DNA of 64,000 bases. Origin: Thioalkalivibrio sp. ALJ21. Lineage in GTDB: Bacteria; Pseudomonadota; Gammaproteobacteria; Ectothiorhodospirales; Ectothiorhodospiraceae. The notes below the pieces were generated by a model. It was given only the letters and a program-made list of their open reading frames with translations, was not told where the DNA came from and did no database searches. The stretch covers positions 186,001 through 250,000 of the forward strand of contig NZ_KB905158.1 in assembly GCF_000378605.1 (NCBI RefSeq), read 5' to 3'. Numbering within the stretch: position 1 is the stretch's first letter; each line of letters starts with the position of its first letter. The position numbers and the translations under genes were made by a program. Shown here one piece after another: positions 54,754 through 62,805 of this stretch.

Positions 54754-55251
54754 CTAACGGTCGTCGTCATCCGCCCAGAGGGCGCTGGCTTCTTCGAGGC
54801 GATCACGAACCCATCCACCGCCACCCAAATACTTCAGGATTTCGCGCTGGCGCTCGGTCATCCGGATCGAGACCGTGACCATCGGCCCTTCGTCATATCG
54901 CGGCTTGCGACCTTGCCCGCGCCCTGGACCTCCTCGACCCTTGAGTGCAGCATCCCCCAGGGGATCGGATCCGCTTTTCCAGCGCTTCGCGTACTCGCCC
55001 CCGGTGCCCAGGTTTTCCGCGTCACCCGAGCCCGCTCGCCGCACCACGGTGCCTCCGGCAATCAACACACGGGCGCCGTCGTCTATAGCATCAACGTCGA
55101 ACGAAGGGGCGGCTGGATCGACTTTGTGGTTATCAACAGAGAGTGACACCCCCACAAAAGCGACCCGCGGGGCGCCACTGCGCGCGTGGGGCCAGAACTT
55201 GCGGTCCTTCATGAAGGCCTTGAACTCGGATCCAGTCATCGTTGCGGTCAT
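54754..55251 (-). CDS. Hypothetical protein (165 aa)
   Basis: This 165-residue protein has M-T-A-T-M-T-G-S-E-F-K-A-F-M-K-D near the start, a V-A-F-V-G-V-S-L-S-V-D strand, and a glycine-rich basic linker (G-R-G-G-P-G-R-G-Q-G-R-K). It ends with a helical M-T-V-S-I-R-M-T-E-R-Q-R-E-I-L-K-Y-L-G-G-G-G-W-V-R segment that resembles small ribbon-helix-helix or HTH tails. An acidic end, A-D-D-D-D-R, closes it. Not tagged. Family unknown. Confidence 0.65.
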   Translation of the reverse strand: MTATMTGSEFKAFMKDRKFWPHARSGAPRVAFVGVSLSVDNHKVDPAAPSFDVDAIDDGARVLIAGGTVVRRAGSGDAENLGTGGEYAKRWKSGSDPLGDAALKGRGGPGRGQGRKPRYDEGPMVTVSIRMTERQREILKYLGGGGWVRDRLEEASALWADDDDR

Positions 55252-55293
55252 TGCATTTCCCTGTTGTGCAGTACGTGGTCGACTCGCCGTGGC

Positions 55294-56553
55294 TTAGGCG
55301 GCCAATACCGGCGCAACATCCTGCGCGCCGGCCTCGTTCGAAAAGAGCTCGGGGTTAAACCAGGTTCCACCCCGAGAGAAGCGGGCGCCTCCGGCAGCCT
55401 GCAGGTATTCACGCGTCAGATCCGTCGCGACCCATCGCCGCCCGAGGCGCTCGGCAACATTTGGCACCGTTCCTCCACCCGCGAACGGGTCTACCACCAA
55501 GTCGCCCACTCGGCTCAGGTACTGAATGAAGAAATCCACCAGCCTCTCCGGAAACATGGCCCCGTGGCGCGGCAGTCCGTGGCGGTCGCAATATCGGTGC
55601 ACCGATCGCGTACCAGCACATGCATGCCCCGCCTCGATTACGTTCTTGGGGATGCTGCCCTCCGTCTCCCGGCCAAAATTGCCAGGACGGAGCCGATAAG
55701 CCCCATCTCCGTAGTCTGCAGTACGCTGCTCCCCGCCCACCGCAATCAGATCAGACTGCCGGCGGGTGTGGGGCTGCAGCACACGACGGTTGTCGGCATC
55801 ACACTGAGCCGGATCATTCGTGAGCCAGTACACGGGCTCCCACGCCACGGCGAGCTGCTGGCGATTCTTGCAGGCCCAGTGCGTCGGCCCCGGGGGTTTC
55901 GAGCGATTCACCCAGGGAATCTCGTCCATTTTCCACAGACCCAGGCGTTCATTCAGCGCCAACACCATTCGCTCCCGGTAGAGAGAGCGCGCAGGCGAGC
56001 CGGCTTCGAAAATGTCATTGGAGACATTGAGCACAATCGACCCCCCGGGCTTCAGCGAACCAACGATAGGCTCCAGGGCCTCGCAAATGAAATCGATATA
56101 GCGCTCACCCCTCTCGTTGCCATAGGCCCGAGAATTCCTGAGGGGGTAGGGCGGTGACGTTACGCACAGGGTAACCGGCGCGTCTAGATCCGAGAATACA
56201 CTTCGGCAGTCCCCCAAGATCGCAACACCGAGCGAGGTCGAAAACGCGACCAGTGACGCTGACTGATCCGCCCACTGTGTGAGCTGACGGCGCCCCTTTC
56301 CCGTGAGCCGCCAAACACCGCGGCGCCCCTCCGTGCGCTCCAGCATGCGCCCATCCTTGAGCGTCTGCTGCACCCACCGGATTCGACGGTGGAGTAGGTT
56401 GCGTTTCACCCCCTTTTTTCCAACCGGCCCCATGTGCTGGAGAGGGTCCTCACCCAGAGCGCGGGCCACATCGGCATAAACGGCAGCGTTCTCGGCCTCT
56501 CCGCGACGCATGTAAGCAGACACCGTCGCCTGGAACAGGTCGAGCTGACTCAC
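55294..56553 (-). CDS. TSPPY-type DNA methyltransferase with winged-helix N-terminus
   Basis: This 419-residue protein starts at GTG 56553, overlapping the previous stop. Residues 1-110 form a winged-helix-like unit (L-G-E-D-P-L-Q-H ... G-R-R-G-V-W-R-L-T-G-K-G-R). The catalytic V-T-S-P-P-Y-P-L is near residue 136, and V-D-P-F-A-G-G-G-T-V near 365, the order of beta-class amino-methyltransferases. S-P-P-Y favours N4-cytosine, though N6-adenine cannot be excluded. No endonuclease is adjacent. Confidence 0.87.
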   Translation of the reverse strand: MSQLDLFQATVSAYMRRGEAENAAVYADVARALGEDPLQHMGPVGKKGVKRNLLHRRIRWVQQTLKDGRMLERTEGRRGVWRLTGKGRRQLTQWADQSASLVAFSTSLGVAILGDCRSVFSDLDAPVTLCVTSPPYPLRNSRAYGNERGERYIDFICEALEPIVGSLKPGGSIVLNVSNDIFEAGSPARSLYRERMVLALNERLGLWKMDEIPWVNRSKPPGPTHWACKNRQQLAVAWEPVYWLTNDPAQCDADNRRVLQPHTRRQSDLIAVGGEQRTADYGDGAYRLRPGNFGRETEGSIPKNVIEAGHACAGTRSVHRYCDRHGLPRHGAMFPERLVDFFIQYLSRVGDLVVDPFAGGGTVPNVAERLGRRWVATDLTREYLQAAGGARFSRGGTWFNPELFSNEAGAQDVAPVLAA

Positions 56554-57287
56554 GATGCATCCCCGTTCTCGCGCTTAGCGACGGGCGCCAGGAGATCGGT
56601 CCCGGCAACTGTGCCGGGCGCCAGGCCGATTTGCGCGCCCACAGCTCGCATATAGCCATCTACCTCGGTTTTGGCCTCATTCACCACCGTCTCCATGTAG
56701 GTGGCGAACTGCTTGTGCGAGAACTCCATGTTCCGGGGCGCATTGTCCAAACACGAGCGCATCCGATTGACGGCATCGCGGAGCCCTGTCTTGGGCACGG
56801 CGCGCCCTGCGCTCATCATGGATTCGATCTCGTCCAGCGCTTCAAGCGCCTCTTTGTACGAGGACTCCATGCTCTCCCGGGCTTCCCGGGTGTGGATCTC
56901 TCGAGCACGCTCCAGTCGCTCGATTCCAGGAACAAGGTGGCTATCCTTGTGTGAGTTCGGCGCTCGCGTCAGCGTCACAGGCGTCCCGCTCCCAAGACCC
57001 GAGCTCGACACGAGAGCTGCCCACTGAGACTCGGACATCTCGATTTCCACCAGAGGGGATCCCACGGTGTGCACCCAGTCCCGGTGAAGCTCACGATCCA
57101 GGGCGGCACGGCCAATCGACAGCCGAACAGTGTGCTGATGGTCGATTTCGGACTTGAAAAGGGGGCCGGATCCGCTCGTTCGCGTCACGGAGGCGACGCC
57201 GTATGCCGGGTGCGTGTGGCGGGTTCGCTCACGACTGGATCCGCCATCCACGCACTCAATCTTGGGTGGCTGTGAGTTAGCTGCCAT
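56550..57287 (-). CDS. Hypothetical plasmid/phage-type protein (245 aa)
   Basis: The ATG at 57287 with AGAGG nine bases upstream is chosen. The protein has a strand-rich N-terminal half including I-E-M-S-E-S-Q-W-A-A-L-V-S-S-S-G-L-G-S-G-T-P-V-T, a segment seen in many plasmid-borne hypothetical proteins, from memory. A long helical C-terminal half contains E-A-L-E-A-L-D-E-I-E-S-M. It overlaps the methyltransferase start and may work with it. Confidence 0.65.
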   Translation of the reverse strand: MAANSQPPKIECVDGGSSRERTRHTHPAYGVASVTRTSGSGPLFKSEIDHQHTVRLSIGRAALDRELHRDWVHTVGSPLVEIEMSESQWAALVSSSGLGSGTPVTLTRAPNSHKDSHLVPGIERLERAREIHTREARESMESSYKEALEALDEIESMMSAGRAVPKTGLRDAVNRMRSCLDNAPRNMEFSHKQFATYMETVVNEAKTEVDGYMRAVGAQIGLAPGTVAGTDLLAPVAKRENGDAS

Positions 57288-57310
57288 TGCTTCCATCCTC
57301 TCGTATTCTC

Positions 57311-57356
57311 GATATTAAATATCGTAATACAGAAACAATGGGTGCTGCAACCTTTA
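57311..57356 (-). promoter_or_regulatory. Repeated promoter type P, weaker copy
   Basis: On the minus strand GGTTGCAG, 15 bases and TATTACGATAT match the core (TTGAC-like box, N15, TATTACGAT) of the 14970, 15631 and 62671 sites, but the second TTGAC box is not evident. It is placed upstream of 56550-57287. Confidence 0.45.
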
Positions 57357-57442
57357 CTTTTCTCTCACCCTACAATCGATACCGCCTTCGTTCTGCCAGC
57401 CGCCGAGAAGACCCCGGGTGGCGCCCTGGGGGGCATTTGGAT

Positions 57443-58426
57443 CTACAGCCGCGGCCGTGACCGCACCTGGTTTGTCTGCGCTGGGACCTGAACGTTCATC
57501 AGGCGCCTGGCCCAGTCCTGCTTGAAGTGCGCGATGAACGGGTGCTCACCCCCATCGAGGGTGGAGCGTTCGGTGAAAATGGATTCCACTCGATTGATGT
57601 CGAGTTTGCTCGGCGGCTCATCAGGGTCGGATTCGGAGACCAAGGGCCCGGGATCACGCACCGAATAGTCCACCGAAACCAGAACGTGCCCGGCGCGCAA
57701 AGTATCGCCACCGATTTGGATCTTTTCGTATGAATAGCACCCCTCGGGCGTTTGGCAGCCACCCTCTGGGCTTTCGACACGCTGGCGCCCCTTCACGTCG
57801 TCCGCGATCTTGTAGCCGGCGGACAGGCGCTCAGGGATGACGGTTGCCACGCGATCCCGGATCTCTGGGGTGAAGGAGTCCATCGTATAAATATCGACCG
57901 GCTCGCTATAGGTATATGCGCGCTCTCCCGGGGATAGAATCTGGACGGTATTGCCTTGAGATGGGTTTCCCGGGAAAAGACGGACACGGAACTGTTCGCC
58001 CGCGGCCGCCTCCGGGAGCCGCATTTCAGCGCGCACCAAAGACACCAGCTCTCGAGCGATGGCGCCCACTTCTGGATCCTGCTCAACCCAGCCGCTCGAT
58101 TCGCGCCTCGGTTCGGGATTGGCCTGATGCGAAAACGCGACCTCAAATCGAGGTGGCGATTCAGCGTCCTCTCTGACGCTCTCCGGGTCGAGCCTCAGGG
58201 TTACTTCGAGCTGCTCTCGGCTCGCATCAATCCCGTTCAGATCCAAGTCTGACTGACTCAGCACGATGGCGCTCAACAGATCCGCCATTAACCCCTCGTC
58301 ATCAGGCTTCGACCAGGGCTCATCGGGACCGGATTCGAAGTGCATCATCGACGAATATTCCGAGATGATGGCCCGGACGGTGCCGCCCGCAGCCAGATGC
58401 TGAATTGATTGACGTACGAGATCCAT
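57443..58426 (-). CDS. Tagged hypothetical protein, family B (divergent)
   Basis: This 327-residue protein starts M-D-L-V-R-Q-S-I-Q-H-L-A-A-G-G-T, fitting the family B N-terminal pattern. It contains a G-G-C-Q-T-P-E-G-C segment with two close Cys residues, and I-N-R-V-E-S-I-F late in the sequence. It ends Q-V-R-S-R-P-R-L, identical over the last seven residues to the family D protein at 30891. It lies alone among untagged genes. Upstream bases 58427-58509 may contain a decayed tag-coding end. Confidence 0.78.
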   Translation of the reverse strand: MDLVRQSIQHLAAGGTVRAIISEYSSMMHFESGPDEPWSKPDDEGLMADLLSAIVLSQSDLDLNGIDASREQLEVTLRLDPESVREDAESPPRFEVAFSHQANPEPRRESSGWVEQDPEVGAIARELVSLVRAEMRLPEAAAGEQFRVRLFPGNPSQGNTVQILSPGERAYTYSEPVDIYTMDSFTPEIRDRVATVIPERLSAGYKIADDVKGRQRVESPEGGCQTPEGCYSYEKIQIGGDTLRAGHVLVSVDYSVRDPGPLVSESDPDEPPSKLDINRVESIFTERSTLDGGEHPFIAHFKQDWARRLMNVQVPAQTNQVRSRPRL

Positions 58427-58509
58427 TTTCTGTCCTGTAGCCGCGGCCGCTTCTCTCGAGCAGCCCTGGTTTCTTGTTCAGCCGCGCTGCAGCGACCTGG
58501 CCTGACAGA

Positions 58510-59142
58510 TCATCCGCCACTGGCCTCGAATGCGGATTCGACGCCTTCTCGTCGCGCGATAAGACGCCGGCGCTCCCGCCTTAGACGATTATTCTCGTCT
58601 TGCAGCTCGGCCGCTTTCTGGGTGATCCGCTGAATCTCCCGGTAGCGCCGATTGATCGATTCCGGATCTTCCAGGCGCGCCAGCAAATGGGCCATCAGCT
58701 CCTTCTCGAGCCTATCGTTGACCGGGTGCGCCCATTCCTCGTGCGTGGCCAGGTAGCGGTGATCGAGGGTGTGGCCCTGAAGCACTTTCAGGTGGCCGCG
58801 GGCATTGGCATGAATGAGCCCCCACCGGGGCGGGAGGTCATCGCGCCCGATGACACCTTCCGGGCACAGGTAGTAGCGATACCGCCCCATCCCGGATGCG
58901 CCACCATTGCGATGCTGCTTCTTCTGGTCCGCGAAAAAGTCGGCGCGCGATGTCTTGACCTCAACCAGTGTGGACCCCGGCCCGCCGGATCCGGGGTTGT
59001 AACGGTAACCCCAGGCATCCGCGCGCTCACCGGAAAAGACGCCGCCAACCTCCGAAAGAGCGATCGCACATCCAGGCCCCTTGCGACTGGCCGGCCGGCG
59101 TAGCCACTGGAGCGCCAGCTGGACCAAATCACCGTGGTTCAT
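58510..59142 (-). CDS. PD-(D/E)XK nuclease-like protein (MmcB-like)
   Basis: The ATG at 59142 overlaps the RNase HII stop as ATGA. The 210-residue protein shows E-R-A-D-A-W-G-Y near residue 36 and T-L-V-E-V-K-T-S-R-A-D-F near 52. These supply the D and E-x-K of a PD-(D/E)XK active site. They are followed by M-G-R-Y-R-Y-Y-L-C-P-E-G-V-I and P-P-R-W-G-L-I, as in MmcB-like repair or phage-associated nucleases. A C-terminal coiled coil of about 50 residues follows. Confidence 0.78.
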   Translation of the reverse strand: MNHGDLVQLALQWLRRPASRKGPGCAIALSEVGGVFSGERADAWGYRYNPGSGGPGSTLVEVKTSRADFFADQKKQHRNGGASGMGRYRYYLCPEGVIGRDDLPPRWGLIHANARGHLKVLQGHTLDHRYLATHEEWAHPVNDRLEKELMAHLLARLEDPESINRRYREIQRITQKAAELQDENNRLRRERRRLIARREGVESAFEASGG

Positions 59143-59729
59143 CGGCGCCCCGAGATTGCGCGCTGCACAGGCCTGTAACTGCGCCGATGTTCGGGGCACG
59201 GGCCGATGGCGCCCAATGCCTCCATGTGGTCTTTCGTGGGATACCCGGCATGGCAATCAAATCCGTAATCCGGATACTGCTCGTGCAGCTCGCTCATCCA
59301 CCGGTCGCGAGCGACCTTTGCGATGACCGATGCGGCACTGATCGCCAGAACGGAGCCGTCACCCTTGATGATCGCTTCGGCTGTCCAGGGCCCGTTGGGG
59401 GTGTGAGTGCCATCGACCAGAAGGTGATCAGGCGCACGATCGAGACCCTCGGCGGCGCGCGCCATCGCCAGCAGCGTCGCCCGATGGATGTTGAGCTCAT
59501 CGATCTCCGCGGCCTCCACCCGAGCAATCGACCATACGACACCGGGATGCGAACGGATCCGGTCTGCCTCCGACTCCCGACGCTTGGCAGAGAGCTTTTT
59601 CGAGTCCGTCAGGCGGCCCGCCTCAAAATCGTCGGGCAGGATCACGGCGGCGGCCATCACCGGCCCCGCGAGCGGACCTCGGCCGACCTCATCGACCCCC
59701 GCCACCACCCGCGCCGGAGACGCACTCAC
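59139..59729 (-). CDS. rnhB: Ribonuclease HII
   Basis: This 196-residue protein has the diagnostic G-V-D-E-V-G-R-G-P-L-A-G-P-V at residues 11-24, D-S-K-K-L near 42, a D-G-T-H segment near 105, and S-V-I-A-K-V-A-R-D-R near 134. The Asp/Glu residues for metal binding are in place. RNase HII removes ribonucleotides and RNA primers from DNA. It starts at a GTG overlapping the preceding stop. A copy on an accessory replicon suggests help with its own replication. Confidence 0.93.
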   Translation of the reverse strand: MSASPARVVAGVDEVGRGPLAGPVMAAAVILPDDFEAGRLTDSKKLSAKRRESEADRIRSHPGVVWSIARVEAAEIDELNIHRATLLAMARAAEGLDRAPDHLLVDGTHTPNGPWTAEAIIKGDGSVLAISAASVIAKVARDRWMSELHEQYPDYGFDCHAGYPTKDHMEALGAIGPCPEHRRSYRPVQRAISGRR

Positions 59730-60391
59730 GACCGGGCCCGCATCGCCGTTCTTTCTTGGAGATCCCGCGGCTCCAGCACCTTGCGAATGAGGGCGTTGGT
59801 TTCGGGCGCGCGGGCATCCGGCCCCTGCATTTCCGTTTCGAGCACCGCGCTGATCTCTTCCCAGTTTTCGTCCAGCCGGCCCCAGTGCTCACTGCGCGGC
59901 GCCAGCACATCGGTAATCGCTTGTCGGGCCTCCGGCAGGAGGGTCAGCAGCTTCGAGCAGCGCAAAAAATCACCTGCATCGTAAGGGTGGTTGAGGCTTG
60001 GACCCTCCTTTCGGGCGCCGGTACTGAAGTCCAACGCCTCGGCAACAGCCCGTGAAGATGCGCCCACGTCACCATGGCGGAACCAGAACCCCAGGCGCTC
60101 GTGGATGTCGGCACTTTTCTCCGGGCGGTCCGCCTGCGCCTGGCGATGCATGTGCGCCTGGCGGATCGAGATCGTGTTCGGGTCCCCAATTACGGCAAAC
60201 ATACCCATCTTGTGCGCCAACCCCGGGTCCATGACCCAGTCATCTTCACCATGGTGCAAAAGGACCTCCGAGAACACATGGGCCGGTACCGATTCCGCCT
60301 GAATCGCCATCAGGCCATCTTCCGCGCGCAGGATTTCATAGCCATCGCCACGCTCAACGGTCTCCATGCGCTCTCTCTCACTGCTCGCCAT
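59726..60391 (-). CDS. Hypothetical phage/plasmid-type protein (221 aa)
   Basis: The ATG at 60391 follows GAGGG. The protein has a strand-rich N-terminal part (V-S-E-V-L-L-H-H-G-E-D-D-W-V). It then has L-N-H-P-Y-D-A-G-D-F-L-R-C-S-K-L-L-T-L-L-P-E-A, a motif I associate with phage proteins of unknown function (H-P-Y-D-[P/A]-x-D-F-x-R-C). The C-terminal part is helical. It overlaps the neighbouring genes on both sides. Not tagged. Confidence 0.7.
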   Translation of the reverse strand: MASSERERMETVERGDGYEILRAEDGLMAIQAESVPAHVFSEVLLHHGEDDWVMDPGLAHKMGMFAVIGDPNTISIRQAHMHRQAQADRPEKSADIHERLGFWFRHGDVGASSRAVAEALDFSTGARKEGPSLNHPYDAGDFLRCSKLLTLLPEARQAITDVLAPRSEHWGRLDENWEEISAVLETEMQGPDARAPETNALIRKVLEPRDLQERTAMRARS

Positions 60392-61184
60392 AGGTCGCTT
60401 CCCTCTTCGTGTGTTCGTGCGCCTGCTGCGGCACCAGCTCGTCCCAGCGTGCCGCCAGCAGATCAAAATAGCGCTCGCGCTCCATGCCGCCGTAAAAACC
60501 GAGGGCCCAGGCGTCGTTGCACTCAATCAATGCGGTTTCACCATCCGCGGTTCGCGCCCAGTCCATGGCGTAGGCCCGCGGCAACCCGGGCCCTAGTCGC
60601 GCCAGCGCATCCCGGACCTGGCGCATATCAATGGCCGGCTCACTGCGATCTTCCAGATCGTCCGGCCCTGCATACGGCGCGACGCCCTCGATCTTTCCGC
60701 CCAGGACGTACACCCGGTATTCCGCTTGGAGCGGCGTAGCCAGCATTCCGGCAACCCAAACGGGCTGACCCGGATCCAGACCCTCGAGGTCACCAGGGGA
60801 GGCGACCACCCGGGCCTCGAAGGACTTGGTTTGCAACGGCTTCACGAACACGGTCCCGGTCTTCGAGGTCTCCTGTGCCTCTGCCAGCGTTTGGATCATC
60901 AGACGCCGGCGACAGTACGGCTGCAAACCCAGCGGGTAGTCGAGCGGCTCGGGCTCCATCACGCCGTTCGTCCGAAAGACCGCACGCAGCACCTCAACAC
61001 TCCCCACGACCATCTCGCCAGACGGAATGACCAGGTGGCCCTCGAGCACATCCTGACCCGAAAAGGCGCGGGTCTCGACGTCTCGTTTTCCCGTGATGCC
61101 AACCAGGTGGATGGCCGCGCTTTCAGCGGGCATGGGTCCGCCTTCATCGCTCTTCTGGATCCAGACCGTTCTCGAGGGCTTCAT
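60378..61184 (-). CDS. ATP-grasp domain protein (DUF4343-like)
   Basis: This 268-residue protein begins M-K-P-S-R-T-V-W-I-Q-K-S-D-E. It has V-F-V-K-P-L-Q-T-K-S-F-E near residue 122 (ATP-binding Lys), E-Y-R-V-Y-V-L-G-G-K-I-E-G-V near 155, and A-L-I-E-C-N-D-A-W-A-L-G-F-Y-G near 225 (metal-binding Glu/Asn). That order is typical of ATP-grasp ligases, and the sequence matches DUF4343 proteins from memory. The substrate is unknown. It is coupled to the YgjV-like gene upstream. Confidence 0.82.
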   Translation of the reverse strand: MKPSRTVWIQKSDEGGPMPAESAAIHLVGITGKRDVETRAFSGQDVLEGHLVIPSGEMVVGSVEVLRAVFRTNGVMEPEPLDYPLGLQPYCRRRLMIQTLAEAQETSKTGTVFVKPLQTKSFEARVVASPGDLEGLDPGQPVWVAGMLATPLQAEYRVYVLGGKIEGVAPYAGPDDLEDRSEPAIDMRQVRDALARLGPGLPRAYAMDWARTADGETALIECNDAWALGFYGGMERERYFDLLAARWDELVPQQAHEHTKREATYGEQ

Positions 61185-61726
61185 GGTGTCGATCTCGCGC
61201 TATCCGTGTCCGGTAGCGGGTTCCTGTTTTCTGCACTATCGATGTGATCGCGCCACATCGCGCGCAGATTGGCGGCCGACATCAAGCCTTCATTGATCAT
61301 TGCCACGATGCTTCCGACCAGGAGGGCGTTGGCGAAAAAGAGTCCGTGCCCCACCAGAAACAGCGCACGAACATGCAGGGTGTTGTGAAGGAGGCCGCCC
61401 ACCACGAAGACGATGGATCCCGCACCAACGACCCAGCCGGCCACGGACATCGACAGAGCACTCACGGCAAGGTAAATGCTGATCGCGATGCCGGCCCACA
61501 TCCAAGACGGCTTCGAGGCCACCAGCAGCATGTACGCCGAGGCCACCACCAGCAGCACACTGACCTCCGGGGTGCCGAGCAGATAGAAGTGCAAGCTCCA
61601 GAGCGCCATCGCGCCGGACAGCCCGCGGAACAGGGTGGGGCGCCAACGGGCCCCAAAGAGAAACCCGAACTGGGTGGCGCTGGCGGCAATGCCGGACAGC
61701 ACCACCAAGAGCATTGTCAGGTCCAT
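61181..61726 (-). CDS. YgjV-like membrane protein
   Basis: This 181-residue protein has five or six hydrophobic segments with small residues, including G-F-L-F-G-A-R, L-W-S-L-H-F-Y-L-L-G, and H-V-R-A-L-F-L-V-G-H-G-L-F-F. This matches the YgjV family of inner-membrane proteins of unknown function. Its stop overlaps the start of the ATP-grasp gene (ATGA). Confidence 0.65.
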   Translation of the reverse strand: MDLTMLLVVLSGIAASATQFGFLFGARWRPTLFRGLSGAMALWSLHFYLLGTPEVSVLLVVASAYMLLVASKPSWMWAGIAISIYLAVSALSMSVAGWVVGAGSIVFVVGGLLHNTLHVRALFLVGHGLFFANALLVGSIVAMINEGLMSAANLRAMWRDHIDSAENRNPLPDTDSARSTP

Positions 61727-61733
61727 ATCGAGC

Positions 61734-62090
61734 CTACAGCTTCATCCGTTCCGGCCCTGCCTCAGACACATCCGCTGGCGGGAACCCCGGGACCGGTTCA
61801 AACCCGTAGCTCGCCACGACATGGGCCTTGCGGTCCTCATCGACCAGAATGTGTCCAACCGAGATCGACATCATCCGATCCAGCCGCTCGATGGATTCAT
61901 TCGGGCCTGTGTTGCCTACCCAAAACGCACTCACAAGGCCTGTGGCATGCACGTTCGCCACATGGCGATACAGGCCCATCTCCACCGCCTCCTGGACATC
62001 GGCGTTCAGCATGGCCTTGGTAACGGCGTCAATGTGGGCTTTCGGCATTCCCTGGTCGAGAATCTCCGGCTGGTAGAGTTCGTACTTCAT
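61734..62090 (-). CDS. Hypothetical protein (118 aa)
   Basis: This 118-residue protein has M-K-Y-E-L-Y-Q-P-E-I-L-D-Q-G-M-P near the start, H-V-A-N-V-H-A-T-G-L near 43, and I-L-V-D-E-D-R-K-A-H-V-V-A near 80. Alternating strands and helices suggest a compact globular fold. It is eight bases upstream of the YgjV-like gene and likely leads this operon. Family unknown. Not tagged. Confidence 0.65.
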   Translation of the reverse strand: MKYELYQPEILDQGMPKAHIDAVTKAMLNADVQEAVEMGLYRHVANVHATGLVSAFWVGNTGPNESIERLDRMMSISVGHILVDEDRKAHVVASYGFEPVPGFPPADVSEAGPERMKL

Positions 62091-62173
62091 GCTCGCTCAC
62101 TGAATATTAAGGGTCACTTTCGACAACGAGATTACCCCACCCCTACGTCTTCGTACAGAGGCGGGGCAGGGCC

Positions 62174-62629
62174 TTACTGCGCGCGCCAAGTGCCATCTGA
62201 CTGGCGGCAGGCGCGGCCAGTGATCGCTTCCGCTTCCCCGCCCACCTGGCCGTAGACTCGGTACGTCCGACAGGGCTTGCCACCCGAGGACTGGTAGGTT
62301 CGAGTCGGTTGGGCACGAAACTCGCCGCCAGTGTTCGGGTTGCGCCACGCGACAGGACGGTTGTCCGGCTGCGTTTCCAGTGCACGCTGGACGTTGGCCT
62401 GGTCATTCTGGTCCATGCTCCGGCCCACCGAGCCCCCCACCGACGCACCCAGGAGGGTTCCCGCGATGGTTGCCGCGGTGTTCCCGCGGCCGTTTCCGAC
62501 CTGACTCCCGATGGCGCCGCCGGCGAACCCACCGAGGATCTGGCCGATCATCTCGTTGTTCGCGCTGGCAGGCTGGGCGCCTACAGCGAAGAAAACTACC
62601 CCGGCGATGACGATATGAATAGCACGCAT
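62174..62629 (-). CDS. Glycine-zipper outer-membrane-type protein
   Basis: The ATG at 62629 follows AAGGAG at six bases. A signal peptide (A-I-H-I-V-I-A-G-V-V-F-F-A-V-G-A-Q-P-A-S-A) precedes a glycine-zipper stretch (I-L-G-G-F-A-G-G-A-I-G-S-Q-V-G ... L-L-G-A-S-V-G-G-S-V-G-R) like the 17-kDa surface antigen/RcnB-type two-helix motif. The C-terminal domain includes C-R-T-Y and R-A-C-R-Q. It is expected in the outer membrane or periplasm. Promoter copy 4 lies about 45 bases upstream. Confidence 0.85.
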   Translation of the reverse strand: MRAIHIVIAGVVFFAVGAQPASANNEMIGQILGGFAGGAIGSQVGNGRGNTAATIAGTLLGASVGGSVGRSMDQNDQANVQRALETQPDNRPVAWRNPNTGGEFRAQPTRTYQSSGGKPCRTYRVYGQVGGEAEAITGRACRQSDGTWRAQ

Positions 62630-62670
62630 GAATGACTCCTTTTGGGTCTGTTCTGATCTCAATTCGATCT

Positions 62671-62720
62671 GTATCAATCGTAATACGATTTCTTTGATCC
62701 GTCAACTCAGACGTCAACCT
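62671..62720 (-). promoter_or_regulatory. Repeated promoter/operator type P, copy 4
   Basis: On the minus strand: GGTTGAC, six bases, GTTGACG, 14 bases, TATTACGATTGATA. The AAAGAAA-CGTATTACGAT core nearly repeats copies 1 and 2, although it is 47 kb away and serves a different type of gene (glycine-zipper protein). Confidence 0.6.
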
Positions 62721-62805
62721 TATCGGAGTAATACGAATTCATTGTAGTTTGATTTCGTGTTCGCTATATTGGGTCCATTATTCAGCCCCTCATGGAGCCC
62801 CCGGT

